DNA from: Chitinophagaceae bacterium
GTDB lineage: Bacteria; Bacteroidota; Bacteroidia; Chitinophagales; Chitinophagaceae
NCBI GenBank assembly: GCA_016703625.1
Contig: JADJBP010000009.1
Location: 118,912-182,911, forward strand
DNA: 64,000 bases
Reading direction: 5' to 3'
Under the pieces are notes generated by a model, which saw nothing but the letters and a program-made list of their open reading frames with translations, was not told the DNA's origin and did not search any database. This document shows positions 21,616-33,064 of the stretch, piece after piece (position 1 is the first letter of the stretch; the number at the start of each line of letters is the position of its first letter). The position numbers were made by a program, and so were the translations under genes.

Positions 21616-22634
21616 TTGAGTCTCAACGTCACCATTGCTGATATTGCCAAAAAGCTGAACACCACATCTGCAACGGTTTCGTGCATTGAACGATCATCCG
21701 GCCATCAGTATAAAAACAAAAAAAGGGTTTTGCTGGCGGCAGAAAAATGCATTACCGGAGAAATACGGCGGCTTCCCTCACTGCGGTCGGGACAAACAGG
21801 CATCATCGGGGTTATCATACCCAGTGCCGAGATCAATTTTTTGGATCCGTTGTGCACGGAATTGAAGCCATGGCCAACCAAAACGGTACAATGTGCTGAT
21901 CTATCAATCCAACGAGTCGTGGGAACATGAACAAAAGGGTATTGAAACTTTCTAAATGCCCGGGTTGATGGGATACTGGTTTCCATGGCAAAGGAAGCAA
22001 TGATCACAGGCATTTTTTAAATGCAAATGAAGGCTCAAATGCCAATCGTGTTTTTTGACAGGGTCAGTGATGAACTTGAAATTGATTCGGTTTTCATAGA
22101 TGACCATAAGGGAGGTTTCATGGCTACAACGCATTTAATAGAACAGGGATATACAAGTATTGCGCATATATCCGGGCCGCAACATTTAAAAATATTTAAA
22201 GACAGGCTGGAAGGTTATAGATCTGCTTTAAAAAAATTTGGGATAAAATACAACCCGCAGCTGGTTTATCATGGAGATGTTTCCATTGAAGCCGGGAGAA
22301 AAGCCATTCAGCATTTTTTAAAAATACCCAATCCCCCGGATGCCGTTTTTGCCGTGGAAGATTTTACTGCATTGGGTGCCATTAAAGAATTAAAACAAAA
22401 TAATATTTCCATACCCGGTGCTTTTGCGTAATTGGTTTTGCCAATGAAAGTTTCGGAGAACACATCAGCCCTTCCCTTTCTACCATTGACCAGCAAACCG
22501 TAAATATGGGAAAAGAGGCTTTTAAACTGATGATAAAACTGATGGAAGAAAAAGGGAATATAAAAAAGCCGGTGGTTAAAAAAATTTTAGAGCCCATTCC
22601 CATATTCAGGGATTCTTCCTTAAGGAACGGGTAA
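21616..22634 (+). CDS. LacI family transcriptional regulator (frameshifted)
   Basis: Sugar-responsive repressor or activator of about 340 residues. The N-terminal helix-turn-helix reads VTIADIAKKLNTTSATVS. After restoring one C near 21680 it continues RALNDHPAIS, the expected hinge-side sequence. The ligand domain contains GIIGVIIPSAEINF, VFFDRVSDELEIDSV, HISGPQHLKIFKDR, and DAVFAVEDFTALGAI, then ISPSLSTIDQQTVNMG near the end. At least five single-base breaks occur between 21680 and 22432. The start codon is TTG at 21616, possibly a damaged ATG. It heads the galactan genes and has an operator 6 nt upstream, so it probably senses galactose or galactan oligosaccharides. Confidence 0.85.
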
Positions 22635-22649
22635 TTGATAACAGTATAA

Positions 22650-23719
22650 ATGAGAGATATTATGGTTACAGCAAAGAGGCCGAACCTGAAATTTTTAATC
22701 TTTTCGTTTTTGAGTTTACTGTTTTTAACCGGGCTGAACTGTAATAAAAACGGTGCCAACGCTGATCCCATACCTGTTCCCATCCCTCCCCAACATCCTT
22801 TTTTAAAAGGAGCTGATGTAAGCTGGCTTACACAAATGGAAAATACAGGCATTAAATTTTATAACAGCAGTGGTACCGAACAGGAATGTATGCAGTTGCT
22901 GAAAAATACCGGGGTTAATACGATCCGGCTGAGGGTATGGGTAAACCCTGCGAATGGCTGGTGTAATACTGCGGATGTTATTGTCAAAGCCACCCGAGCA
23001 AAAAACCTGGGGATGAAAATATTAATTGATCTTCATTACAGCGACAGTTGGGCCGACCCCGGGCAACAAACAAAACCTGCTGCATGGGCCGCACTGGATG
23101 TAGCCAACTGCAATCAGCTGCTTTACAACCATACCCCAACAGTGATGAATACCTTAAAATCAAACGGCATTACCCCGGATTGGGTGCAGGTTGGCAATGA
23201 AACCAATGATGGTATGCTTTGGCCCGAAGGAAAAGCCTCTGTAAATATGGCCAATTATGCAAAATTTTTATTGCAGGATATAATGCTGTAAAAGCAGCAA
23301 ACCCGGCTACAAAAGTAATGGTTCACATTTCCAACGGGTATGACAATGCTTTATTCAGGTGGAATTTAGACGGCTTAAAGGCCAATGGCGCTGTATGGGA
23401 TGTGATAGGAATGTCTTTATATCCAACAACTGCAAACTGGAGTACACTTAACAGCCAATGCCTGGCCAACATGAATGATATGGTAGCAAGATATGGTTCA
23501 GAAATTATGGTTTGTGAAGCAGGCATGAGTTGGGACCAGCCTGCAGCCTGCAATGCATTTATTACAGACCTGCTCAGCAAAAGTAAATCACTGGGCAACA
23601 GCAAAGGGCTGGGCGTTATTTACTGGGAACCGCAGGCATACAATAACTGGCAGGGATATACCTTGGGCGCATTCGATAATTCCGGCAAGCCAACGATTGC
23701 ATTAAATGCTTTTAAATGA
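22650..23719 (+). CDS. Arabinogalactan endo-beta-1,4-galactanase GH53, lipoprotein (frameshifted)
   Basis: Endo-acting enzyme that cuts beta-1,4-galactan (pectin side chains) into oligosaccharides. The N-terminus is a lipoprotein-type signal (FLSLLFLTGLNCNKNG, Cys about residue 31), which places it on the membrane surface. The GH53 barrel begins LKGADVSWLTQMENTGIKF and carries the acid/base Glu in QVGNETNDGM and the nucleophile Glu in MVCEAGMSW. The frame breaks near 23265-23280, so the readable parts are 22650-23291 and 23219-23719. ATG at 22662 is an alternative start. It follows the regulator by 15 nt, so cotranscription is likely. Confidence 0.9.
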
Positions 23720-23744
23720 TTTTAAGCAGATAATTAAAATCAAC

Positions 23745-26700
23745 ATGATGAACTATTAAAAAACAATATACCGTTTTATTTACACTGCATTTTCATGGTT
23801 GTTGCGCAGAGCCCAGCAAAGAAAAAAATAAATTTTGATGATGACTGGAAATTTGCTTTCGGCAATGCCAATGATCCGGCTAAAGATTTTAATTACAGCA
23901 TTGCCACTATTTTTTCTAAAACAGGTGCTGCACAAAAAACAGCCATCGACCCCAAATTCAATGACAGTAACTGGCGCAAACTTTCGCTGCATGACTGGGC
24001 TGTTGAATTACCCTTTGCAAATTCGCCAAATTTTGATGTACAGTCGCATGGCTATAAACCTGTTGGTGGTGCATATCCCGAAACAAGCATTGGCTGGTAC
24101 AGGAAAAAATTTACCGTTGACCAAAAAGATTCAGGCCAGCTTTTCCAAATTCAGTTTGACGGGGTATTCCGTGATGCCGGTTTCTGGGTAAATGGTTTTT
24201 ACCTGGGTAACCATAAAAGCGGTTAACTGGGGCATCGTATGATATCAGCGATTACCTTAACTATGGAAAAGAAAATACCATTGTACGAGTAGATGCAACA
24301 CAATATGAAGGCTGGTTCTATGAAGGTGCCGGTATTTACCGCCATGTGTGGCTGAATCAATACAAACACAGTTCACCTGATGAAAACCCGGTTTTTGTGT
24401 ATACACAGGTTCAAAACAAAATGGCAACAGTACATATTGAATCAACCGTGATCAATGAATCACTGAATATTTCAAACATTACACTATATGCCATCATCAC
24501 CGACCGGGACGGCAAAAAGATCGGGCAAACAACTGAACAGCCCGTATCCCTTGCCGTTAATGAAAAGAGAACGGTCAAACAAAAATTAACAGTGAATGAT
24601 CCGAGGCTCTGGTCACTGGAAGATCCCTATCTCTACCGGGTGATCCCTGTTGTAAAAGGCAAATGGTAAAATAATTGACAGTGATAAACAGCGTTTCGGT
24701 ATCCGTACCATTGATATAAAAACAAATGGTGTATTTCCTAATGGAAAATATATCAAAATCAAAGGCACCAACAACCACCAGGATCATGCCGGTGTTGGAA
24801 GTGCCTACCGGATTATCTTCAATACTACCGGATATTTTTATTAAAACAAATGGGATCCAATGCCTACCGGAGCAGCCACAACCCGCCAACAAAAGAATTG
24901 CTGGATGCCTGCGACAGCCTGGGTATGCTGGTGATGGATGAGAACAGGCTGCTTAACAGCAGTCCCCAGTACATGCAGGACCTTGAATGGCTGATCAAAC
25001 GTGACCGGAGCAGGGCCTCCGTATTCATGTGGTGTATCGGCAATGAAGAAGGCTGGGTGCAGGGAAACAGTACCGGTAAACTGATCGCACAGTCCCTGCT
25101 TGCCAAACAAAGGGAACTTGACCCAACACGGCTAAGCACATACGCTGCAGACCTGGGCAACCAGTTCATTGGTATCAATGAGGTAATTCCTGTACGCAGT
25201 TTCAATTACCGGCAGTTTGCTGTTGCAGATTATCACAGGGACCATCCGGGCCAGCCCATCATCGGCACAGAAATGGGCAGTACCGTTACAACAAGGGGCC
25301 AATATGATAAAGATTCTATTAAAGGATATGTACCCGACCAGGATATTACGGCACCCTGGTGGGCAAGTACCGCAGAAACCTGGTGGAAACTGGCCGCACC
25401 AAATGATTTTTGGTTGGGCGGGTTTGTATGGACCGGCCTCGATTACCGTGGCGAACCAACGCCGTTTACCTGGCCTAATATCAATTCGCATTTTGGCATT
25501 ATGGATATGTGCGGGTTCCCTAAAAATATTTATTACTATTATCAGTCCTGGTGGACCGACAAAGATGTACTCCATATTTCGCCACACTGGAATCAAACCG
25601 GAAAAGAAGGACAACCGGTTGATGTATGGGTGAACAGCAATGCGGATGATGTGGAATTGTTTTTGAATGGAAAAAGTCTGGGTAAAAAAGATATGCCACG
25701 CAATGGCCATCTAAACTGGGAGGTAAATTATGCCCCCGGAACACTGGAAGCTATTGCTTTTAAAAAAGGCAGAAAACTCCAGGCTAAAATTGAAACAACC
25801 GGTAAACCCGTTGAAGTTGTGATCAGCCCTTATAAAACCACCATGCTGGCAGATGGGAAAGATGCCACGGTGATCAATATCAGTGTGCTTGACAGGGAAG
25901 GGCGTGAAGTGCCGGATGCCAATTTTTTAATTCGTTTTTCAGTTAAAGGAGATGGCAAAATAATCGGCGTTGGCAATGGCGACCCCAGCAGCCATGAGCC
26001 CGATAAATATAATGATACCCTTGCACAGCGTCACCTGTTCAATGGCAAATGTCAGGTGATATTACAATCGGGTTTTACAGCATCCATGATACATTTTGAG
26101 GCAACCGCCGACAGTTTATGGACGGGTGCAACAGATATCATGACGATACATCCGTCGCCGGTGACAGATGAAAGCATCAAACAATACCTTCCGGTAATAC
26201 CATTTATAAAAACACCTGTAGATAAAATGTTAGGTGCTGATATTTCTTTTTACCCGAACTGGAAACAAGGGAATGAAATTTTATGATACCGATGGAAAGG
26301 AAAAAGATGCCATCAAAATTTTAAAAGATCATGGATTGAATTATATACGCCTTCGTATTTTCAATGACCCTGCAAGAGACAGCGGTTATTCCCCAATACA
26401 GGATTTTGCGATCTGCAGCATACCCTGCAAATGGCAAAAAGAATTAAAGCAGCTGGTATGAAAATTTTACTGGATTTTCATTACAGCGATTACTGGGCCG
26501 ACCCCCAGCAGCAATACATGCCCAGGGCATGGCGCAATAAATCTTTCCCTGCATTAAAACAGGCAGTATATGATTATACAAAAATGGTGATGCTGGCCCT
26601 GAAAGAACAGGGTACCTCACCGGATATGGTACAGGTTGGCAATGAGATCAATCACGGGATGATATGGCCGCCGGTAGTGTTAGTCATTTTGATAACCTGG

Positions 26701-27126
26701 CCCAGTTATTTTTGCAGGTGTGCAGGGAGTAAAAGCTGTTTCACCTGCAACCAGCATCATGCTGCATGTGGCATTGGGCGGCAAAATGATGAAAGCAAAT
26801 TCTTCATTGATAATATGATCAACCGTGGCGTTCCATTTGATGTGATCGGTTTATCTTATTATCCCAAATGGCACAATACACTGTCCGACCTGGAATATAA
26901 CCTGGATGATCTTTCACGCAGGTATAATAAAGATGTAATTGTGGTTGAATATTCCCAGGTGAAAAAAGAAGTGAATGAATTATCATTTACTGTTGCCAAT
27001 GGCCGCGGTAAAGGAAGTTGTATCTGGGAACCACTGAGTACCTGGGAAAAGTTTTTTGATAAAGACGGCAAGGCCAATGAACTGTTGCTGATCTATGATG
27101 AGATGAGTAAGAAATATCTTAGATAA
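23745..27126 (+). CDS. Bifunctional GH2 beta-galactosidase fused to a GH53 galactanase domain (frameshifted)
   Basis: The first 800 or so residues are a GH2 beta-galactosidase: signal peptide ending VVAQS, jelly-roll domain (GWYRKKFTV, DGVFRDAGFWVNG), TIM barrel with GSNAYRSSHNPPT, acid/base Glu in WCIGNEEGW, nucleophile Glu in IIGTEMGST, then C-terminal Ig-like domains (VELFLNGKSLGKK). The same frame then runs without stop or signal peptide into a second GH53 domain: KMLGADISF, then (after restoring one G near 26273) LPELETRGMKFYD, acid/base in QVGNEINHG and nucleophile in VIVVEYSQV. At least seven indels; main pieces are 23795-24226, 24346-24669, 24850-26286, 26234-26461 and 26431-27126. 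The N-terminus needs one added A near 23752. Confidence 0.82.
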
Positions 27127-27147
27127 AAAGAGATACTGGATGGACCT

Positions 27148-27204
27148 GGATGCTGGATGCTGGATACTTGATACTTGATACTGAATACTAAATACTGAAT
27201 ACTT
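27148..27204 (+). repeat. Heptanucleotide tandem array before galK
   Basis: About eight 7-bp units drifting through GGATGCT, GGATACT, TGATACT, GAATACT and AAATACT, ending 12 nt before the galK start codon. The period is 7 throughout, and the last five bases (ATACT or ATGCT) are the conserved part. Confidence 0.75.
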
Positions 27205-27216
27205 GAACCAAACAAC

Positions 27217-28368
27217 ATGATGATAAAAAAAATAACAACTGATTTTACCGAAAGATTTGGAGTGCAACCACTGGTCTTCCGTTCACCGGGCAGGATCAAC
27301 CTGTTGGGTGAACATACAGATTACAATGAAGGATTTGTGCTGCCTGCTGCCATTGATAAAAATATTTATGTAGCCATCAGCAAAAGAACCGATGATGAAA
27401 TACATTTATTTGCGGTTGATTTTAATGAAAGCTTTAAAACCGGAATTGGGAATATTAAACCGGTTGCTTCAATGGCCCAATTATATACTGGGCGTGGTTG
27501 ACCAGTTGCAAAACAGGGGCTACCTATAAACGGGGTTTCAATTTGGTTATTGATGGCGACATCCCTATTGGTGCAGGCCTCTCCTCTTCTGCTGCGGTTG
27601 AATGTGCTGTGATCTTTGCATTGAATGAAATTTTCAACCTGGGATTGAGCCGGATGCAAATGGTTCCGCTGGCACAAAAGGCTGAGCATGTTTTTGCAGG
27701 AGTCAACTGTGGAATCATGGACCAGTTTGCCAGCATGTTCGGGAAAAAAGACCATGCCATCAAACTGGATTGCCGGTCGCTGCACTACGAATATGTACCT
27801 CTTAAACTGGATGGCTACCGGATCGTTTTATTTAATTCAAATGTAAAACACAACCTGGCCTCATCTGAATACAATACCCGTAGAAAACAATGCGAAGAAG
27901 GGGTTGCCATCATAGCACAAAACAATCCAACAGTAAAAAGTTTAAGGGATGTTAACATGAACATGCTTACAGATCATGTTGCACCCGTTGATCCATTGAT
28001 CTTTAAACGATGCAAATATGTGATCCGGGAAAATGAAAGATTACATGCAGCCTGTGACCATTTAAAACAGGGAAACATAAAAGCGCTCGGTGAAAAAATG
28101 TACCAGACACATCATGGACTGCAATATGATTATGAAGTGAGCTGCCCCGAACTTGATTTTTTGGTTGACTTTGTAAAAAAATTTCCGGAAGTAGCCGGTG
28201 CCCGCATGGTCGGGGGTGGTTTTGGGGGCTGCACCATCAACCTGGTTAAAGAAGAAGCCATTGAAAAATTGGTTAAGCGAAATCAGTGAGGCTTATGGTA
28301 AAACAATGAACATTCCATTATCAACCTATTATGTAAGCGTAGAAAACGGAACAGCCGCTATGGTTTAA
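27217..28368 (+). CDS. galK: Galactokinase (frameshifted)
   Basis: Phosphorylates galactose to galactose 1-phosphate, the first Leloir step. About 384 residues. Motifs: galactokinase signature SPGRINLLGEHTDYNEG (residues 23-39), the GHMP ATP loop PIGAGLSSSAAVE, and the C-terminal GARMVGGGFGGCTINLV. Frames change near 27475-27500 and near 28275; the readable parts are 27217-27501, 27498-28289 and a tail ending NGTAAMV at 28368. It follows the galactan hydrolases and precedes the symporter. The downstream Leloir genes galT/galE are not in the window. Confidence 0.93.
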
Positions 28369-28432
28369 TTAAATATCAAAACAGTATACCTGTATATATC
28401 ATATTCATCCACTGCTAAATTTTACATAGCTT

Positions 28433-30118
28433 ATGAACAGTTTACACACCAATGATTACCTCATTTTTGGTCTTTATTTTATTGTAGTTGCCGGTTATGG
28501 TTTCTGGGTTTACTATAAAAAGAAACAAAAAACGGTTTCAAGCTCCCATGATTTTTCCTGGCAGAAGGTTCACTTTACCTGGTGGGCCATTGGTGCATCA
28601 CTGATCGCTTCAACATATCGGCCGAGCAATTCATCGGCATGAGCGGCAGTGGTTTTAAAATGGGGCTGGCCATTTCGGCATACGAATGGATGGCTGCAGC
28701 CACGCTCATCATTGTGGCCATATTTTTTATACCGGTGTATTTAAAAAATAAGATCTATACCATGCCGCAGTTCTTAAACCAGCGATACAATGGTACGGTG
28801 GCCATGATCATGGCTATTTTCTGGCTGATGCTGTATGTAGTTGTAAACCTGATGTCGATCCTGTACCTGGGCGCACTGGCCATTCATGGAATATCGGGAC
28901 TGGAGATCCATTTGTGTATTGGCTTACTGGCTGTGTTTGCCATCTTCATCACACTGGGAGGTATGAAAGTGATCGGGTATACAGATGTGATACAGGTTTT
29001 CTTTTTGATACTGGGCGGATTGGTTGCCACATACATTGCCCTGAACCTGGTGGCAGAAAAGTCGGGACAGTCAGGTATTATCAATGGATTCAGCCTGTTG
29101 ACAACGCAGGCCAGTGATCATTTTCACATGATATTTAAAAAAGATAATGAAAATTATATGGACCTGCCGGGCCTGTCGGTTTTACTCGGCGGATTATGGA
29201 TCGCCAATCTCAATTACTGGGGCTGCAATCAATACATTACACAACGGGCGCTGGGTGCCAGTTTGCCAACAGCACGCAAGGGACTTTTATTTGCCGCATT
29301 TTTAAAATTACTGATGCCGGTCATCGTGGTATTACCCGGATTGCGGCCTATGTATTGCACCAGCAGGGCATGTTTCAAACCGAAATGCTCGATTCAAAAG
29401 GCATCATTGATGTTAACAAAGCATACCCTCTGTTTTAAACCTGTTGCCAACCGGTTTAAAAGGACTGGCTCTTGCTGCACTCACTGCGGCTATTGTTGCA
29501 TCACTTGCGGGTAAGGCTAACAGTATTGCCACCATTTTTTCGCTGGATGTTTATAAAAAAGCCATCAACAAAAATGCGGATGAGAAAAAACTGGTAAACG
29601 TAGGAAAGATTGCCGTTGTTATTTCCATGATGCTGGCCATTTTACTTTCCCTGGCGCTTGGCGAAAAACTGATGGGCGAAGGCAAGCAGGGCTTTCAATA
29701 CATACAGGAGTATACCGGCTTTGTATCACCGGGTATTTTTGCCATGTTCATTCTCGGTTTCTTCTGGAAGAAAACAACTTCCAATGCAGCCCTTTTTGCG
29801 ATCATCGGCGGTTTTATGTTATCCCTGCTGTTTAAATTTTTACCGGTAATGATGGACCTTTCATTCCTGTCTTCTTCCGGTTTTTCAAAGGCCAATGCGG
29901 AAGGCGTATTTGAAATACCATTCCTGGACAGGATGGGATTTGTTTTCCTGCTTTGTATTGCCGGGATGTATATCATCAGTAAAATTGACAACCGGAAAGG
30001 CATTAAACCCAATGCCCTGGAAGTTGATACAACCATGTTTAAAATGAGTACTTCATTTATTGTTGGTGCATTGATCGTTTGCGGTATACTGGCGGCTTTG
30101 TTCAGCCTGTTTTGGTAA
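28433..30118 (+). CDS. Sodium/sugar symporter, vSGLT-like (frameshifted)
   Basis: Inner-membrane sodium:sugar cotransporter of about 560 residues with about 14 helices. The N-terminal region reads WQKVHFTWWAIGASLIAS then NISAEQFIGMSGSGF, the sugar-binding helix 1 pattern of vSGLT, followed by YEWMAAATLI. Helix 8 carries LAALTAAIVASLAGKANS, the sodium-site region. Also visible are NYWGCNQYITQRALGA and the long C-terminal helices. Breaks lie near 28610, 29345 and 29440. Being directly after galK, it probably imports galactose or galacto-oligosaccharide products. It may share the galK transcript, 64 nt away. Confidence 0.88.
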
Positions 30119-30219
30119 GCAGCATTCCTGTTTATTCAGTTTCCGGTTTTTTTGCTGCTTTCTTTACAAAAGAAACTTTGAGGGATACTCATGCCAAACA
30201 GGTTCCATTTCGAATAGCT

Positions 30220-30227
30220 TATCTTTG
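30220..30227 (+). promoter_or_regulatory. -7 box upstream of the CvfB-like gene
   Basis: TATCTTTG matches TAnnTTTG and ends 17 nt before the start codon. A convincing -33 element is not seen. Confidence 0.4.
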
Positions 30228-30244
30228 CAAGCATAAAATAAAGC

Positions 30245-31065
30245 ATGATACAAGTTGGCACATTTAATAACCTGAAAGTGATCCGGGAAGTGGATTTTGG
30301 TCTTTACCTGGATGATGATGCAGAAGGCATATTACTTCCCAAACGTTTTGTTCCTGCCAACACAAAAATTGGAGATGAAGTACCCGTATTTTTATACCAT
30401 GATGGCGAGGACCGGTTGATCGCCACCACTCAAAAAGCCAAAAGGTATTTTGGGAGATATTGTTAAACTAAGGTGTGTGAGTGTAACAGAACATGGCGCT
30501 TTTTTAGATAATGGGCTGATGAAAGACCTGTTTGTTCCAAAATCAAAACAACAGTTAAACATGATACCCAATGGTGAGTACCTCGTGAAAATTTACCTGG
30601 ACGAACAAACGGGCAGGCTGGCAGCCACTGAAAAGTTAGAACCTTATTTAAGTAATGAAGAACTAACGGTTAAAGAACTCGATATCGTTGATCTGATCGT
30701 TTACCGCCGCACCGATATAGGTTATGTATGTATCATCAACAACCAACATACAGGCGTTTTACACCATAATGAGATTTACAGGAACATTACTGCCGGTGAC
30801 CGGTTTACAGGATTTATTAAAAAAATATATCCTGAAGATAAAACAGGAACCAACCGCTGGAGGATCGATGTATCGGCCGGTAAACCAGGCTACAACCGTG
30901 TGGAGGATGAGACCGGGAAAATCATGCGGCTGCTGAAAGAGCATAAAGGATTTTTACCTTTTTTTTGGAATGAGTAAAAAAACCTTTAAAATGACCACCG
31001 GGAATTTATATAAACAGCGAAAGATCAGTTTTGAAAAAGAAGGGATCAGGTTGATTGAAGTGTGA
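30245..31065 (+). CDS. S1-domain RNA-binding protein, CvfB-like (frameshifted)
   Basis: RNA-binding regulatory protein of the CvfB/YitL family, about 273 residues, composed of S1-like barrels. The N-terminal barrel reads FNNLKVIREVDFGLYLDDD and ILLPKRFVP, the second SVTEHGAFLDNGLMKDLFVP, the third TDIGYVCIINNQHTGVLHHN, and a winged-helix-like tail ends KTFKMTTGNLYKQRKI. Breaks occur near 30448 and near 30965 (a T7 run); the second fragment ends at 30977 in the uncorrected frame, while the corrected protein ends at 31065. Function in this phylum is not established; the family modulates RNA stability and virulence gene expression in Firmicutes. Confidence 0.78.
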
Positions 31066-31090
31066 TACAGGATACTTCATTCTTTATACT

Positions 31091-31146
31091 TGATACTTGA
31101 TACTTGATTCCTGATACTTGATACTTGATACTTGATTCCTGATACT
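31091..31146 (+). repeat. Heptanucleotide tandem array before the Smr gene
   Basis: Eight 7-bp units, six TGATACT and two TGATTCC, in the order T-T-C-T-T-T-C-T. Ends 5 nt before the start codon of the Smr gene, so it includes the ribosome-binding region. Confidence 0.8.
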
Positions 31147-31151
31147 TATTT

Positions 31152-31406
31152 ATGGCTCGTATAAAAGTTGATCTGCACGATATTTACAATAACAGTAAAG
31201 CCATTGATAAAGCTTTACTACAGGCTTTTGAAGATGCCATTGATAAAAAAATAAAGGAAGTTGAAATAATTCCCGGCAAAGGCAGTGGCCAACTAAGAAA
31301 AAAAGTAGAACGCTTTTTACAACTGCCGCACATTAAACCGCTATACCACCGCATTGAGAACGACTCCAAAAATTTCGGAAGGCTTTTTGTTTATTTTAAA
31401 TTTTAA
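31152..31406 (+). CDS. Stand-alone Smr domain protein
   Basis: An 84-residue protein consisting only of a Small MutS-Related (Smr) domain: the N-terminal motif DLHDIYNN, and the nucleic-acid-binding motif IIPGKGSGQLRKKVERFL. Smr domains bind or nick DNA or cleave RNA; in MutS2 they act in recombination or ribosome rescue. Here no MutS part is present. The start at 31152 (MARIKVDLHD) is preceded almost directly by a heptanucleotide array. Confidence 0.8.
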   Translation: MARIKVDLHDIYNNSKAIDKALLQAFEDAIDKKIKEVEIIPGKGSGQLRKKVERFLQLPHIKPLYHRIENDSKNFGRLFVYFKF

Positions 31407-31589
31407 ACAGGAAACTGTTAATGATACCAGCCAGGTTAACCCTTAACCAACTCTGCTTTCGCGTTTATTAACAGTGTTTTCTGAAAATTCTGCAGTTTCC
31501 ATACAATATTTCGTTACTAATTATAGTTACTGTTTATAAGGTTTCTGTAAACCGTAACCCAAAAATATTCATTCATTAAAAATTACCGT

Positions 31590-32102
31590 ATGGAAACGAA
31601 TCATTCAAAATCTCAATTAAACGCTGCTATTCAACAAGTTACAAATAATGCCACTTCCTGGATCGGCCACCGTCATGGTGAAACCAAAAGCAAGCTAAGT
31701 GGCCAGACCTTTGTTTGCCCAACTGAAGGTGAACTGGACTGTATTGAAGTTTTTTCGGCCCATGTAACCAACAACGGGCCTGTTGAAATGACCTTACATG
31801 CTTTTGATACAGAAAACAAAACCTGGGGTCCTGCATTGAAATCCTCCATTGTGGAGTTTACCAAAGGCGATACCGGGAAATGGATCTCCTTTCCGCTTAA
31901 GGGATTACACCTGCAAAAAGGCATGTCGTATGGCTTTCGTTTGAAAAGTGATACCGGGCTTGTAGGCGTAGGTGAAGCAGCCGGAAACACAAAACAGGTT
32001 CCTTTTGTTGGCGGGCAGGAATGGACAGCCAGTTCGGAAGATCAGCGTGGAAGATATTATTCTTATTTAAGCCTGGCATTTAAGGTAGAACTGAGGGCAT
32101 AA
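31590..32102 (+). CDS. Hypothetical 170-residue beta-rich protein
   Basis: Not recognised. There is no signal peptide and no membrane segment. The composition (GQTFVCPTEGELDCIEVFS, VEMTLHAFD, KGMSYGFRLKSDTGLVGVGE) is that of a jelly-roll or carbohydrate-binding-like beta sandwich. The gene has its own upstream region of about 180 nt and a terminator downstream. It converges on the membrane protein that ends the cyclase/nSTAND operon, so it is probably unrelated to that operon. Confidence 0.7.
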   Translation: METNHSKSQLNAAIQQVTNNATSWIGHRHGETKSKLSGQTFVCPTEGELDCIEVFSAHVTNNGPVEMTLHAFDTENKTWGPALKSSIVEFTKGDTGKWISFPLKGLHLQKGMSYGFRLKSDTGLVGVGEAAGNTKQVPFVGGQEWTASSEDQRGRYYSYLSLAFKVELRA

Positions 32103-32126
32103 TTATTATTTAAATTACTCAACAAT

Positions 32127-32155
32127 AAACCGGGTTGATCGCCTGGTTTTTTTTT
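32127..32155 (+). terminator. Intrinsic terminator after the 170-residue gene
   Basis: AAACCGGG pairs with CCTGGTTT (one mismatch) around a short loop and is followed by nine T residues on the plus strand. Confidence 0.7.
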
Positions 32156-32254
32156 GCAAAAAATATTTTGTTTAGCAGGCGTAACATTTACATAATGAAT
32201 AGATGCTGAGCAGATAGCCCGGGATGTATTATTTTTTATACTTTCAGCTTCTGC

Positions 32255-33064
32255 TTACTTTTTGGCATCCCGCTGCTGCTGGTGCTCCAGGAAGCGGTCA
32301 TAACTATCCTTGAAGTCTTCGTACGGGTAGCGTCCATCCAGCTTTTTTTCTTTGCCGGATGAGGCTTTATCCACCAATTCAAAATAGGCACGTGGAAATT
32401 CATCTGAATAAATACCCGGCAGCATGCCGATGCGGTTGAGGCCCACATAGAAAGAGAACAAAACAAACAGTGATATTATGATGACGGAATGATCTTTTAA
32501 CCCGCGAACCATGCCAAAGGCAGACATGTTTTCGCCTTCTACCGGCAGTTCTTTTTTTAACAGCGCCACCGATAAAAATACCACCAGGAGTACAAAAGCG
32601 GCGATGCCACAAAGTTCAGAGGTTTTGGCAGCAAAGGGTAGCAGGAACAAGGAAACCAGGAACAGGATAATGCTTGAATGAAACAGCAGTACCAGTAATG
32701 CCATTGAACGGTTCTTTTCGCTGTAATAACGGTAACGGCTGATCATTTTATGCAGGTACAGCAACGCAAGCAGTAAGGCTGCAATACCAAACAGCCATTC
32801 CACGTATGGAAAATGGATATAAAAAACACGCAGGCCAAAAATGGCGGCAATTACAAAAAGACAGGCTGCTTCTGCCAGCCGGTACACTTGTACAGGACCT
32901 TCTTTGCGCAATACCGCAATGAATTCGGCAAGAAATACCAGTGCAAAAAACAACCGATACCCCTCCCATAATGGTCATGCCATAACCATTCTGGGCCATG
33001 GCAGCAAAGGCTCCCATTACCAGGAGGATAAAAAGCAGGTAATATAAAGCGTTATATTTTTCAT
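32255..33064 (-). CDS. Seven-helix membrane protein, last gene of the cyclase/nSTAND operon (frameshifted)
   Basis: An integral membrane protein of about 269 residues. Seven hydrophobic segments are visible (LLFILLVMGAFAAMA, VVFALVFLAEFIAVL, ACLFVIAAIFGL, LFGIAALLLALLYL, IILFLVSLFLLPF, AAFVLLVVFLSVAL, VIIISLFVLFSFYVG). It ends with a charged, soluble tail of about 65 residues containing YPYEDFKDSYDRFLEHQQ. Its start codon at 33064 overlaps the stop of the upstream nSTAND gene (TGATG), so the two are translationally coupled. Breaks lie near 33005-33015 and near 32950. No known family is recognised. It may anchor or sense for the NTPases. Confidence 0.7.
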
